Assembly: GCF_000380245.2 (NCBI RefSeq)
Contig: NZ_HG428741.1
Location: forward strand, 1,540,267-1,604,266
Direction of reading: 5' to 3'
Origin: Bacillus massiliigorillae
GTDB lineage: Bacteria > Bacillota > Bacilli > Bacillales > DSM-1321
Length of the DNA stretch: 64,000 nt
Shown here: one piece after another, positions 26,816 to 36,600 of the stretch
Position numbering within the stretch: the stretch's first letter is position 1
Layout of the letters: every line of letters begins with the position of its first letter
Notes under the pieces: generated by a model
What the model saw: only the letters and a program-made list of their open reading frames with translations
Told to the model about the DNA's origin: nothing
Databases searched by the model: none
Position numbers and translations under genes: made by a program

Positions 26816-29368
26816 ATGTTTAAAGTAAAGGAAATAAATGTAACTTCTATTGTCGATAAAGATCCTAATGTATATGTAATGAGAGCGGAAGATAATCTCA
26901 AATTACACAAATACCAGGAAGCATTGAGGGAAATGGATCAGGCGATAGAATATGCTCCTACTAATCAAAAAGAGAACTATGCCTTTGAAAAAATAAAAAT
27001 ACTTGATGTAATAGGTTGGCATTCCGATAGTGTTGACTTTATAAAAAAATATCTAAAAAGGTTTTATTCAGAGCTACCCTTATCTGATTTCTATCGTGTT
27101 CTTCGTGTACTAAAAAAAAATAGTACATCTGATCTTTTCTCTATTCTTAAGCAAAATGGCATTCCAACCATATTGTTGGAAGTGTACCAAAGTGAGCGGT
27201 CAGATGAAGCTTTCTTTAAACAAAAAGCCCGGGAGTATTTGAGTAAAGACCAATTTTCTAATGCATTTGCTATGACGAAGCTGATAAGTGAAAAGTCCGG
27301 GTTTGATTCAGATTTATGCCTTTTAAATGGACAAATTTATAAGGCACAAGGTACTTTTTCTGGAGCACTCTCCTACTTTTTGAAGGCAGCAGATTTCCGC
27401 GATCCACAATTAGAGGTTTTTATCGAAATTGCTGATACCTATGTCATTTTAGAAAAAATAAATGAGGCCCAGATCTGGATTGAAAAGGGGCTAGCTGCGT
27501 TCCCTTTCAATAACAAACTTTTACACTTTAATGCGAAACTTTATTATAGAAGTAATCAATATGATCTATGCTTATTAGTGTTAAACGATATACTAAAAAA
27601 AGAACCTAATGACGCAGAAGCATTTTATATGAAAGGGTTAATTTACGATTATAGAAAAAGATATCTATTAGCAAATTCAAATTTTAAAAAAGCAAAAATT
27701 ATAAACCCGAGCCTTAAGGAACCAGAGAACCGAGAAAAGAAACGATTCCTTCATCGGATGAAAATATTTGTTGTTAGTATAAGCATAGCTATATTACTAT
27801 TGTTGATTGGGCAATTTGTACTATTTAAAACTGGAATGATCAAACCGATTGTGAAAGGGGCTATTCTTAAAACAGATGATATCCTCTTTTTAGGAAAAAC
27901 GATGCAAATATACGATGACTATGACTACTTCCCTTCCTATGCAAAAAAGCCGAAAATGAAGTACAGGATTAAGGATCCTCATATTGCTAAAGTTAGTTCT
28001 TATGGAGAAATTAAGGGATTAAAGGTAGGTACCACATCTGTTCAATTACTTGAGGGAAATAGGGTTCTCGCCTCTTCTGAAATCAAGGTGGTTAAGCCAG
28101 AAGTTTTAGCAATAACAATTGAACTAACCAATAATAATTTAGTTGTCGGAGAAAAGGAAAAATTAACCACTAAAGTAGAAATGGATTATGAAGATGCAGA
28201 AATCCCGAAAATTACATATAGCTCAAGTAATCCATCTGTTATTTCTGTTAATCAAGATGGAGAAATTGAGACACTAGATATAGGTGAGGCCACGATTAAA
28301 GCAAGCGTTGGTGGGAAAAGTTCTAGTTTTACAGTTCATTCATATGCCAAAGTGGATGAAATCCTCTTAGAAGATTTAATAGTGGAAATTGGAAATTCTT
28401 TAACGTTAAAACCAACGGTAAAAACAACACCTGAAGATGGGGAAATCTATCCGTTAAAATATGAAACATTGGATAGCTCTATTGCCACAGTAAATACTCA
28501 TGGAGAAGTTACTGGCGTAAGTGCTGGTGAAGTTGAAATCGTTATATCTTCCTTTAATGGTGTGGAAAAAAGGGTCAAAGTTTTGGTTGAGATTAATAGT
28601 CCAAGTGATTTAACAGCAACGTTTGATATGGAAACTCAGACCATTCACTTAAACTGGGATTACGACTTTACTTCAAATGAAAGTGTACAATTTGAATTGT
28701 CTGGAGCGATTGCTAATAATGATTACTCTGAAATACTCACCTCTAAAGAGACATCAGCTGAGTTTAAGGGGGTTTCTGGAGAGCAATATTCGTTTAGAGT
28801 TCAGGCAATAGTAGGTGATCGTATAAGTATGCCTGCATTCGTCTCATTGACCGTTCCCGAAATTTACAAAGAGGATAGTAATAACATGGATTCTGACTCA
28901 AAGGTTTCAGATTCAAACTATGAAGAAGCTGAAGGGAGTAAGACCGTTTCTAAAACACCTGAAGAAATTCAAAAAGATAAAGATGTAGAAAACATGATAA
29001 AGCTTATGTCTAGTGTGGAGGGATATTGGAAAAATGCGAGCCCAAATGATAGTGATTATCGAGATCTTAAATATGCTCTCATAAGTAATAGCTCTACAGA
29101 AAGTCGGAAGGATTCTTTTGGAGTATCATTACTTGCTAAAAGCTATTACGATGGAGTCGAAACCTCTTTTTGGGAATATGGTCTTCGATCGAATTTGATT
29201 AAAATTGATGGAAATAAGCTAATTGATAGCGATGAAGACACAATGACAATCCATAATCCTAATATGTTTACAATAGAGATTAGCGGAAAGACATTAACCT
29301 TTATAAGATGCAAAAAAACTGATATCCCTAACGATTATCTTATAAATAGAACAGTTGAATTACCTTAA
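26816..29368 (+). CDS. Large TPR - transmembrane - Ig-like (Big_2) - FN3 protein
   Basis: 850 residues. From N to C: tetratricopeptide repeats over about residues 20-305 (KYQEALREMDQAIEYAPTNQ; NDAEAFYMKGLIYDYRKRY), a basic border and one transmembrane helix (about 317-337, FVVSISIAILLLLIGQF), and then three bacterial Ig-like group 2 domains (about 355-590) with the usual pattern (ITYSSSNPSVISVNQDGEIE; LDSSIATVNTHGEVTGVSAG). An FN3-like domain (about 591-680) follows, then an acidic Ser/Asn linker and a C-terminal domain of about 125 residues (MIKLMSSVEGYWKNASP). The topology puts the TPRs in the cytoplasm, able to meet the AAA/TPR partners, and the Ig/FN3 stalk outside. It is the last gene of the operon. 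A related full-length architecture is not known to me. Confidence 0.8.
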   Translation: MFKVKEINVTSIVDKDPNVYVMRAEDNLKLHKYQEALREMDQAIEYAPTNQKENYAFEKIKILDVIGWHSDSVDFIKKYLKRFYSELPLSDFYRVLRVLKKNSTSDLFSILKQNGIPTILLEVYQSERSDEAFFKQKAREYLSKDQFSNAFAMTKLISEKSGFDSDLCLLNGQIYKAQGTFSGALSYFLKAADFRDPQLEVFIEIADTYVILEKINEAQIWIEKGLAAFPFNNKLLHFNAKLYYRSNQYDLCLLVLNDILKKEPNDAEAFYMKGLIYDYRKRYLLANSNFKKAKIINPSLKEPENREKKRFLHRMKIFVVSISIAILLLLIGQFVLFKTGMIKPIVKGAILKTDDILFLGKTMQIYDDYDYFPSYAKKPKMKYRIKDPHIAKVSSYGEIKGLKVGTTSVQLLEGNRVLASSEIKVVKPEVLAITIELTNNNLVVGEKEKLTTKVEMDYEDAEIPKITYSSSNPSVISVNQDGEIETLDIGEATIKASVGGKSSSFTVHSYAKVDEILLEDLIVEIGNSLTLKPTVKTTPEDGEIYPLKYETLDSSIATVNTHGEVTGVSAGEVEIVISSFNGVEKRVKVLVEINSPSDLTATFDMETQTIHLNWDYDFTSNESVQFELSGAIANNDYSEILTSKETSAEFKGVSGEQYSFRVQAIVGDRISMPAFVSLTVPEIYKEDSNNMDSDSKVSDSNYEEAEGSKTVSKTPEEIQKDKDVENMIKLMSSVEGYWKNASPNDSDYRDLKYALISNSSTESRKDSFGVSLLAKSYYDGVETSFWEYGLRSNLIKIDGNKLIDSDEDTMTIHNPNMFTIEISGKTLTFIRCKKTDIPNDYLINRTVELP

Positions 29369-29398
29369 AAAGGAAAATGTTGTTGTTATTAATAGTCT

Positions 29399-29500
29399 CA
29401 AAAATTGCACAGAATTTCTAGAAACAATGGAATTAAGAGACACACTTTGCATAAATACACATAACGCCTTGATTTACTGGATTTAATGGAATCAATTTAT
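29399..29500. repeat. ~100-bp direct repeat, left copy
   Basis: This stretch (starting CAAAAATTGCAC, containing TTTCTAGAAACAATGGAATT, ending ATCAATTTAT) recurs in the same orientation at 37625-37727 with scattered differences. It sits right after the six-gene operon. Confidence 0.75.
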
Positions 29501-29677
29501 TTATGCGAAAAATCTATCAAATAACTTGTCTAAACTCCTTTTTATTCCACACTTAAAACTGTTTCTTCTTCATGCATCTATTTTTCTGGATTTTGTAATA
29601 AATTCACTTAAGTATCTGATTTTGGAGGAATTTATACAATTTTGTCGAATTTTACCTTAATATAGGAAAAGGAGGAG

Positions 29678-29863
29678 ATTGGGATCGCAGAATCAAAATG
29701 TCCAGAGTGTAAAGGAGAGGGATTAAAGCATATTCTACCTAAGGGGACTCACAAGAACATAGCAGGGGACACATGTTATGATATAGTTCATTGCGATAAT
29801 TGTGGTCATGTGTATGGTGTATTTACAAGGGGTGGTAAATCTATTTATTATATGTCGAAATGA
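29678..29863 (+). CDS. Small zinc-ribbon protein (non-canonical start)
   Basis: About 60 residues with two CxxC knuckles (SKCPECKGEG near residue 5 and VHCDNCGHVYGVF near residue 43), typical of a zinc ribbon. The frame has no ATG, GTG or TTG in the expected place. AAGGAGGAG is followed by ATT at 29678 and ATC at 29684, so initiation would use a rare codon, or the start has mutated. Function unknown; such ribbons are frequent in phage and small regulatory proteins. Confidence 0.45.
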   Translation: MGIAESKCPECKGEGLKHILPKGTHKNIAGDTCYDIVHCDNCGHVYGVFTRGGKSIYYMSK

Positions 29864-30097
29864 GACTGTACTAGTTAGATAGATAATGGAGGAGCATCCG
29901 ATGGGGGTGCTTTTTATTTGTGTACAATGGGTTCAATCTAAAACAATTTTTTGATTTCTTATATAACTAAACCAGCTAATAGTTTGTCAAACATTTCGCT
30001 AAATAATAAAATTCTAGCGTGCTATATTAAAAGTAGGCATGATAAATAAGCTTCCTTTAACCTTATGGAAGTTCCTTGAATATATGTGAAATATTAT

Positions 30098-30637
30098 TTA
30101 AGCAACATCTTGGAATGATGTTTTGTTTTTCAAAAGAGCGTAAATCCAATGTAAAAGCTTGTTAGCACAGGCAATAATGGATACTCGATAAGGTTTGCCT
30201 TCTTCACGTTTTTTATCGTAGAACTCACGTAATCTCTTATTTCTAGGGATAATTTCTTTGGTCGTTCGGGTTTTGCGTGCATCTCTAATAGGCACAACGG
30301 ACGGATGTGAATAGGGCATGTCTAAGCCTGCTGGAACCCCTTTTTGTGATACGATTGTTAGTACCTTTAAAAGTACCAGATTCAAATACACTAGGGTCAA
30401 TTCCTGCGAAGGCAACTAATTTTTTAGGGTGATTAAACCGGTCTATTTCTCCAATTTCAGAAATAATCGTTGCCGCGATTTTTTCACCGATGCCAGGAAT
30501 GGATTGGATAATCTTATATTCTTCTATATTTTTTACTAAAGCATCTATCTCTTCTTCAAGCTTGGATAGGTGCTTTATATATTCAAGAAGTATTTCGATA
30601 AGCACCTCTAAACAAATTAAGTGACTATGATTTGAAC
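30098..30637 (-). pseudogene. IS110-family transposase, C-terminal part
   Basis: Two minus-strand frames together give the Transposase_20 (helix-hairpin-helix) end of an IS110 transposase: IIQSIPGIGEKIAATIISEI, LVAFAGIDPSVFESGTF and RITKRGSSRLRHALF, then after a frameshift near 30310 RDARKTRTTKEIIPRNKRLR and IIACANKLLHWIYALL. The DEDD catalytic N-terminus is missing; the sequence stops where the IS200/IS605 element begins (about 30640), and I do not find the missing half beyond that element. Confidence 0.75.
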
Positions 30638-30639
30638 CT

Positions 30640-32112
30640 CTCATGACTAAAGTCACGAGATTCTTGGGAATAGAGCATACTTGTTAGCTTATTTCTTTAC
30701 CAACAGAGGTTTCTCTTATTGACCAAGCTATCCCCGTAGTTCCAACGGTTTTTATTAATCTTAGCTCATACAAGAGCTTGTATTTTAAGACCTTCGGTCA
30801 AAATATTCTTGCTACCATTTATGTCTCGGTCATGATGAGTATGACAAATAGGATAATTCCATTTTCGAATGTGGAGATTTTTCTTGCCATCTTGATGCCC
30901 ACATTCCGAACAGATTTGACTAGACGGAAACCATTGATCTACTTTGAGATTTCACGTCCATACCAATCAGCTTTGTATTGTAGCTTTGAAACAAAAATAG
31001 ACCATGACACGTCTGAGATACTCTTTGCTAGTTTATGATTACGTAACATACCTTTCGTGTTTAAATCCTCTATACAAATAATATCGTGATTTTTGATAAT
31101 GTTTGTACTCCATTTATTCAGAAAGTCATTACGTTGATTTAGTACTTTTTCGTGCAATCGAGCCACTTTTAGCTTTTGTTTCTGATAATTTTTCGCTTCA
31201 AAAAGAGTAATGTCACTTTTTTGAGCAACTAATGCACGTCTGGATAATTTACGTTGTTCACGTTTCAATTTCTTTTCCATTTTGGAAGTGAATCTATTGT
31301 TATTAATCTTACTTCCGTCAGAAAGAATAGCAAAATCAGCGATACCTAAATCTATCCTAATTACAGAATTTATTTTTGTAAGTTCTTGGATTTCTTCTTC
31401 GCAAAGAATAGATACAAAGAATTTACCACTACCATTTTTACGAATGGTTGCATGTAAAATGCGCCCTTTCAGTTCTTGGCTTTTAGCAAACTTGACTAAT
31501 CCAAGTTTAGGAAGTTTTATCGAATTTCCTAAAACAGCAATATTATGATTAGTGAATTGTGTTGTATAACTTTGAACAGGGTTCTTTTTACTCTTGAATC
31601 GAGGTTGCTGATTTTGTTTCTTAAAAAAACGAGAAAAAGAATCAGCAAGATTTTTCAGAGAAGATTGAAGAGCAATGCTATCCACTTCTTTCAACCAATT
31701 AGTCGATTCATCTTTCTTCATTTTGGGAAGCATAGAAGAACAAGAATGGTAAGATAAGCCTTTCCCATTCTTGAAATATTCTTTGTTCCATAGATTTAAA
31801 AAGTGGTTATAGACAAATCTTGAGCAACCAATCGTTTTAGTTATAAGGATTTCTTGATTTTGATTGGGATAGATTCTGAATTTATAGGCTTTGTGCCGTA
31901 GCATTGCATTCACCTCATCTCTTTTTCTGATTTTGAATATACTTACGAATCTGTACTTCTGTATTCTCACTTACAGTAGCAATAATATAACTAGGATTCT
32001 ATAGTTCATTTTTATACTTAAAGTAACATAAGTCGGTAGATTAATATAGCTAAAGCTATACTTCAACCGAAGCCGATTCATCTACACGACTGAAGTCGCG
32101 AGTATTCTCGGC
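30640..32112 (-). mobile_element. IS200/IS605-type element, copy B (near full length)
   Basis: The right end (TCATGACTAAAGTCACGAGA then TTCTTGGGAATAG, about 30641-30672) and left end (ACACGACTGAAGTCGCGAGT, about 32083-32110) have the subterminal imperfect palindromes expected of these elements. Between them is a single tnpB. There is no tnpA, so movement would need a helper. The boundaries are estimates. Confidence 0.6.
30766..31904 (-). pseudogene. TnpB nuclease, one frameshift and a damaged zinc ribbon
   Basis: The start is the ATG at 31904 behind GAGGTGA (MLRHKAYKFRIYPNQNQEIL). The N-terminal OrfB domain, the RuvC segment VIRIDLGIADFAIL and ICIEDLNTKGM are intact. Near 30943-30945 an A run has lost a base. 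Restoring it continues the frame as VDQWFPSSQICSECGHQDG, then NYPICHTHHDRDINGSKN to a stop at 30766. The second zinc knuckle, normally CPxC, reads YPIC, a Cys-to-Tyr change, while the last RuvC Asp is kept. The gene is therefore almost complete but probably dead. Confidence 0.75.
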
Positions 32113-32212
32113 TATTTGATAAAAGCAAGTTACAAAAAAAGTTCTCTAATCAAGTGTCAGAAGAATTTCGGAAGCAAGATAGTACAACAAGTAAGATAGA
32201 AAGAACAGTGAA

Positions 32213-32925
32213 CTACCCATCACTTAACAGCCCTTACGGGCTTGTTTGAAGCGGGGGCTTCTCAGGTAATAGGTACTTTTACTAGCTACCCAAATTGACC
32301 GAGCTAACTCCCTTGTTCAGAAAGGTTATATATGTATATCTTTCTATTCTAACGCCAATAGGCGTATGGCTTCATTCTTGATATTGATTGCAGCGTTGTG
32401 ATCACGTTCCATAATAGAGCCACAAGAACATTCATATGTACGTACAGACATAGGCATCTCTTTTTTATTTCCGCAACAAGAGCACGTTTGAGTAGAAGGA
32501 AACCACTTATCAACTTTGATAAGTTTCTTTCCTTGCTCTTCTAGTTTGTAAGTTAAGTAGGTTGTGAACATAACCCAATCATTGTCTGCAACGCTTTTGC
32601 CGAATTTTAACGCACGAGACATCCCTTTCATATTCAAATCTTCGACTGCAACGGCATCGAACACTGTTGCTAATTCTTTGGATTTGTGATGAAGGGAATT
32701 TTTACGTTGGTTAGCTACTTTTTCGTGTAATTTTGCAACAAAAAGACGTTGTTTTTTCCAACGTTCAGAACCTTTGATTCTTCTCGATAATACTCTTTGT
32801 GCCTTTGTTAGGCGGTCCATTATTTGGCGAAAAAACGAGGGTAGTTGGCTTTCTTACCTTCGTTATCTACATATAATTCAGCCATCGCAAAGTCTAGTCC
32901 AACCACTTTTTCTAATTTGGGTTAC
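32213..32925 (-). mobile_element. IS200/IS605-type element, remnant C
   Basis: The right end at 32213-32275 (GTGAACTACCCATCACTTA, a hairpin around AGCCCTTACGGGCT, then GAAGCGGGGGCTTCTCAGG) matches remnant A and is followed by the C-terminal half of tnpB. The left half is deleted at about 32925. Confidence 0.65.
32344..32925 (-). pseudogene. TnpB, C-terminal half with intact zinc ribbon
   Basis: The minus strand begins in KVVGLDFAMAELYVDNEG (first RuvC Asp), shifts frame at a T/A run near 32830, and then reads RLTKAQRVLSRRIKGSERW, VAVEDLNMKGMSRALK (Glu motif), TQTCSCCGNKK, YECSCGSIMERDHNAAINI. The four-Cys zinc ribbon and both later RuvC residues are present, unlike copies A and B. The N-terminal about 170 residues are missing, so it is non-functional. 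Confidence 0.75.
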
Positions 32926-33058
32926 ACTATTTGTTTTTCATATAATGATTGTGATTAAAGATAAAATAGTAATTGTAACTTTGCTTGATGGCGCAGAAGT
33001 TGAATGTTAAATTTAATAAAGGCAAATGGGATTTCTGAACCATAGAAAATTAAAAATT

Positions 33059-33088
33059 GAGGAAACCCAATCGAGTTTCCTTATTTCT
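33059..33088 (+). terminator. Isolated hairpin
   Basis: GAGGAAAC / GTTTCCTT around an 8-nt loop with a T-rich tail. It follows a short gene scrap (MIVIKDKIVIVTLLDGAEVE) at 32940-33009. Confidence 0.5.
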
Positions 33089-33108
33089 TATTCAATTATC
33101 AATATTCA

Positions 33109-33441
33109 AATTTAACGGAGCCTATTAATAATGAGGGCACAATAAATGGACTTGAAATATATGGAGCATATGAAAATGGGGATCTTATTGGCGTCATAGC
33201 AACAAGAAGCGAGGGCAGCTCTATTGTATTATTCTTTGTACATGGAAAATACCAAAGGAAAGGAATAGGGCGGAAGTTATTTGAAGTGGTTCTGAAAAAA
33301 TAGCACCTCAGAATTAATCACTGTAAATTCATCACCTTATGCAACAGAGATATTCATAAACTTGGATTTGTAGATACCGATATAGAACAGACAAAGGAAG
33401 GTATGAGATTCACACCAATGAAGCACCAAAAATGGGTATAA
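33109..33441 (+). pseudogene. GNAT-family acetyltransferase remnant
   Basis: The frame reads GLEIYGAYENGDLIGVIATR, FFVHGKYQRKGIGRKLFEVV (the acetyl-CoA-binding Q/R-x-x-G-x-G/A motif, QRKGIGRK), then a stop and frameshift near 33301, and finally HKLGFVDTDIEQTKEGMRFT. The N-terminus is missing. It is clearly a GNAT N-acetyltransferase relic of the YjcF/ElaA-like small type and not functional. Confidence 0.7.
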
Positions 33442-33664
33442 TACTAAATTAACAAATTTCAATTTGTCTAATAGATAAAGGATAATAGAGTTGAGGAAGC
33501 GTTTGTTCTGCCGGATGGGAATGAGATGAAAACTGAAAATGATTGTAAATATCAGGATAATAACAGAGAAGAGTGAAAATACACTATTTTTAAAGATATT
33601 ATCTGAAGAAAAATGTCATAACAGTAAGTAATAGTAGTGATTTTTTCAGTTTAGGAGAGTAGAA

Positions 33665-36600
33665 ATGACAAACATAGAGAAGAAGAAAGTACTTGAAATA
33701 CTTGATTTTTGGAAGACGATAGAACTTTTAAATCAAGTAGATATCCCACAGGAGAGTGAAGACAATAAGAAAGTAGTAAAAAAGATTACAAGAGGTGAAC
33801 TGATTGATAGTAGTTTGGACAAGATTTCAATATTTACCAGTCTAAACGTGCCTTCGATTGATCTTTCTGATAAATTAAAAACCGACAAGGAGAAATTTTC
33901 TCGATTTCCTGGCGAGGGGGCAGATTTGTCATTCCTTTTTGGTAGAATTAAAAGGAATGACATGGTTGATTATCTTGCTAAATTTGTGAAGAATCATGAT
34001 GAACAGCCAGACATAGCCTATCCGAAAAGAAGCGAGATTGCATGGTTCTCATTTAAAACTGATTCGGAAGGCATTTATCAGAAGAATTCATTCCAGCTAT
34101 CTCCACTTTTGTGGGCTATTTCTGTATGGAATAAAAAAGTCAATGGATTTTCTTTGAACTCGATTGATTATGATGATGAGACCAAAAAGTATGACAGTTG
34201 GCTTCAGGAAGCAGAGGAGTTATTTGCTGTATTGCCTTCTGTGTTTTCAGATATTCATAATTCATATGTGAAGACAATAACGCCGGAACTTCCTGCTGAT
34301 TATATAGGACTCTTTATCTATGACAGATACAAGAATGATGAGGCAAAGGATAAAGACGAAAATCCAGAAGATTATGCAAGTTTAGGTAAGAGCTTTTTTT
34401 TGGATGATATCGTTTTGCTCATAGATGAAATCAAAGCAGGAAAATTTGGAGAGGGTTCTGATTATGAGCGTAAAGTGATAAATTATATTTTGTCTGCACA
34501 TAATAAAACTGCAGGAATTATTCCAGCAAATTGTATATCTATTTCTCCAAAGGAAGAGCGTCAGAAGATGATGAATTTCTTTCAAAATACCCTTAATATC
34601 AAAAATGCTCCACTAGGAAAGTGGCCTGCTAAATTCATGCCTGCTCTTATGCAACAGGTGGCAGTGAATCTTGCGATAGATGAAAAAGCACACACGGAAG
34701 TATTTTCTGTTAATGGTCCTCCTGGCACCGGAAAGACAACACTTCTCAAAGAAATCGTATCTAGCAATATAGTAAAAAGAGCTGAGCTGTTAGCGGAAGC
34801 GGCACATTCAGATCCGGACGATGCTTATGAGAGGTGTTCATTTACACAGGGACCGTTGGTTAGTAAGGGATATTTTCAGTATGCACCATCTTATTTTAAG
34901 CTGAAGAATGATAAAATCAATCAATATGGAATGTTAGTGGCATCATGTAATAATTCGGCTGTTGAAAATATCACTGCAGACCTTCCTAAAAGTGATGACA
35001 TTCTCAAGAGTCTTGAACCTTCAAAAGATGATGATGTATCGGTGGCGTCAGGATTGAATGAAGTTCATGATTTGTTTGACGTCGAAAAATCAGAAGATAT
35101 TGAGCAAATAAAGATATCTGGTGAAATAAAAGAAGTGCGTGATATTTATTTCACGCGCTATGCTAATAAACTCCTAAATAGAAATGACTGCTGGGGTCTT
35201 GTATCAGCTCCGTTTGGAAAACGTGCTAATATAAACAAGTACTGTGTATCTGTACTTAAAAAGTTTATTAACGATTATAAGCTTAACAATGTGCGTGAGA
35301 AACATCGAAAGAAATATGTAGAGCAGAGAGAATGCTTTCTTAGACAGCTTAAGATTGTGAAAGAACTTGAGAAAGAGTTGGAAATCCTGTGTGACTATGC
35401 AAAGTCTTTGCCATTGACTAATGAGAATATTTCTGAGGATGATCTTGATAGAAAAATAAAAGAAAATTATGCATATGTAATGGAACTTGAGGAATCAAGA
35501 CCTAGGGGATTATTCGGAAGATTGAAGAAAGATTCTACACGAGACAATTTGATATCAGAGAAAAAGATTGAGATCGAAGTTTTGAAAAAGCAAAAAGACG
35601 GTCTTTCAAAAATTGCTAGCTATCATAATCTTTTAAGCAGACATAGCGAAGGTGCTGAGAAGCTTACTCCTATTGATTCATCTTTTATGGATAGATATGT
35701 ATCGCTTGATGAGAGAGCATCAACGTGGGCACAGGATACAAATCCTTGGTTTACAGAGCATTACAACAGGGAGCGTGAAAAGCTGTTCTTGTATGCTTGT
35801 AAACTTCATAAGGAATTTGTAATTTCCTCTAAATCGTTTAGGCAAAATGTAATCAATCTTTTGATCGCATGGGATATGTATGATGATTGTGATGAACGTA
35901 TGGGTGAGAAAGACAGAATAGATGCCTTCCCAGCATTGATTCAGAATGTATTTCTCATTACCCCGGTTATATCAACTACATTTGCGTCTGCACAGACCTT
36001 CTTACGTGATATAAAGAGTCCGGGTACCCTTGGAACGCTTATTGTGGATGAAGCAGGGCAGGCACAACCTCAGATGGCGGTTGGAGCTTTGATGCGATGC
36101 AGAAGAGCTATAATTGTTGGAGATCCTAAGCAAATTGAGCCGGTTGTGACGGAAGAAACAGACATGATTAAAAGTCTTCTTACATCTGATTTACTTACAC
36201 CATATAAGGACAAGAAAATATCTGTACAAGGCTTTGCTGATTATATTAATAGCTATGGCACTTTTCTTGGAGAAGATGAAGAAAAAGAGTGGGTTGGATG
36301 TCCGCTTACTGTACATAGACGTTGTATAGATCCGATGTATAGCATATCAAATCACCTTTCTTATGAAGACACTATGAAACAGCAGACAGCACCACCAAAG
36401 GAAAACGCTGTGAAGACCTTTATCTTGGATAAGTCATATTGGATAAATGTTAAAGGTGAGGAACAGTCCGGCAATAAGAACCATTATGTACCGTCACAAG
36501 GTCAGATTGTTCTAAAGCTTCTCGAAGAAAAATTCAAGAAAGACAGTAGTAATATACCGAAATTGTTTATTATTACACCATTCACGTCCGTGAAGAAGGG

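Noticed and set aside
32774..33010. 78-codon plus-strand ORF
   Set aside because: Most of it is the reverse strand of the TnpB remnant; only the last 23 codons are independent and unassignable.
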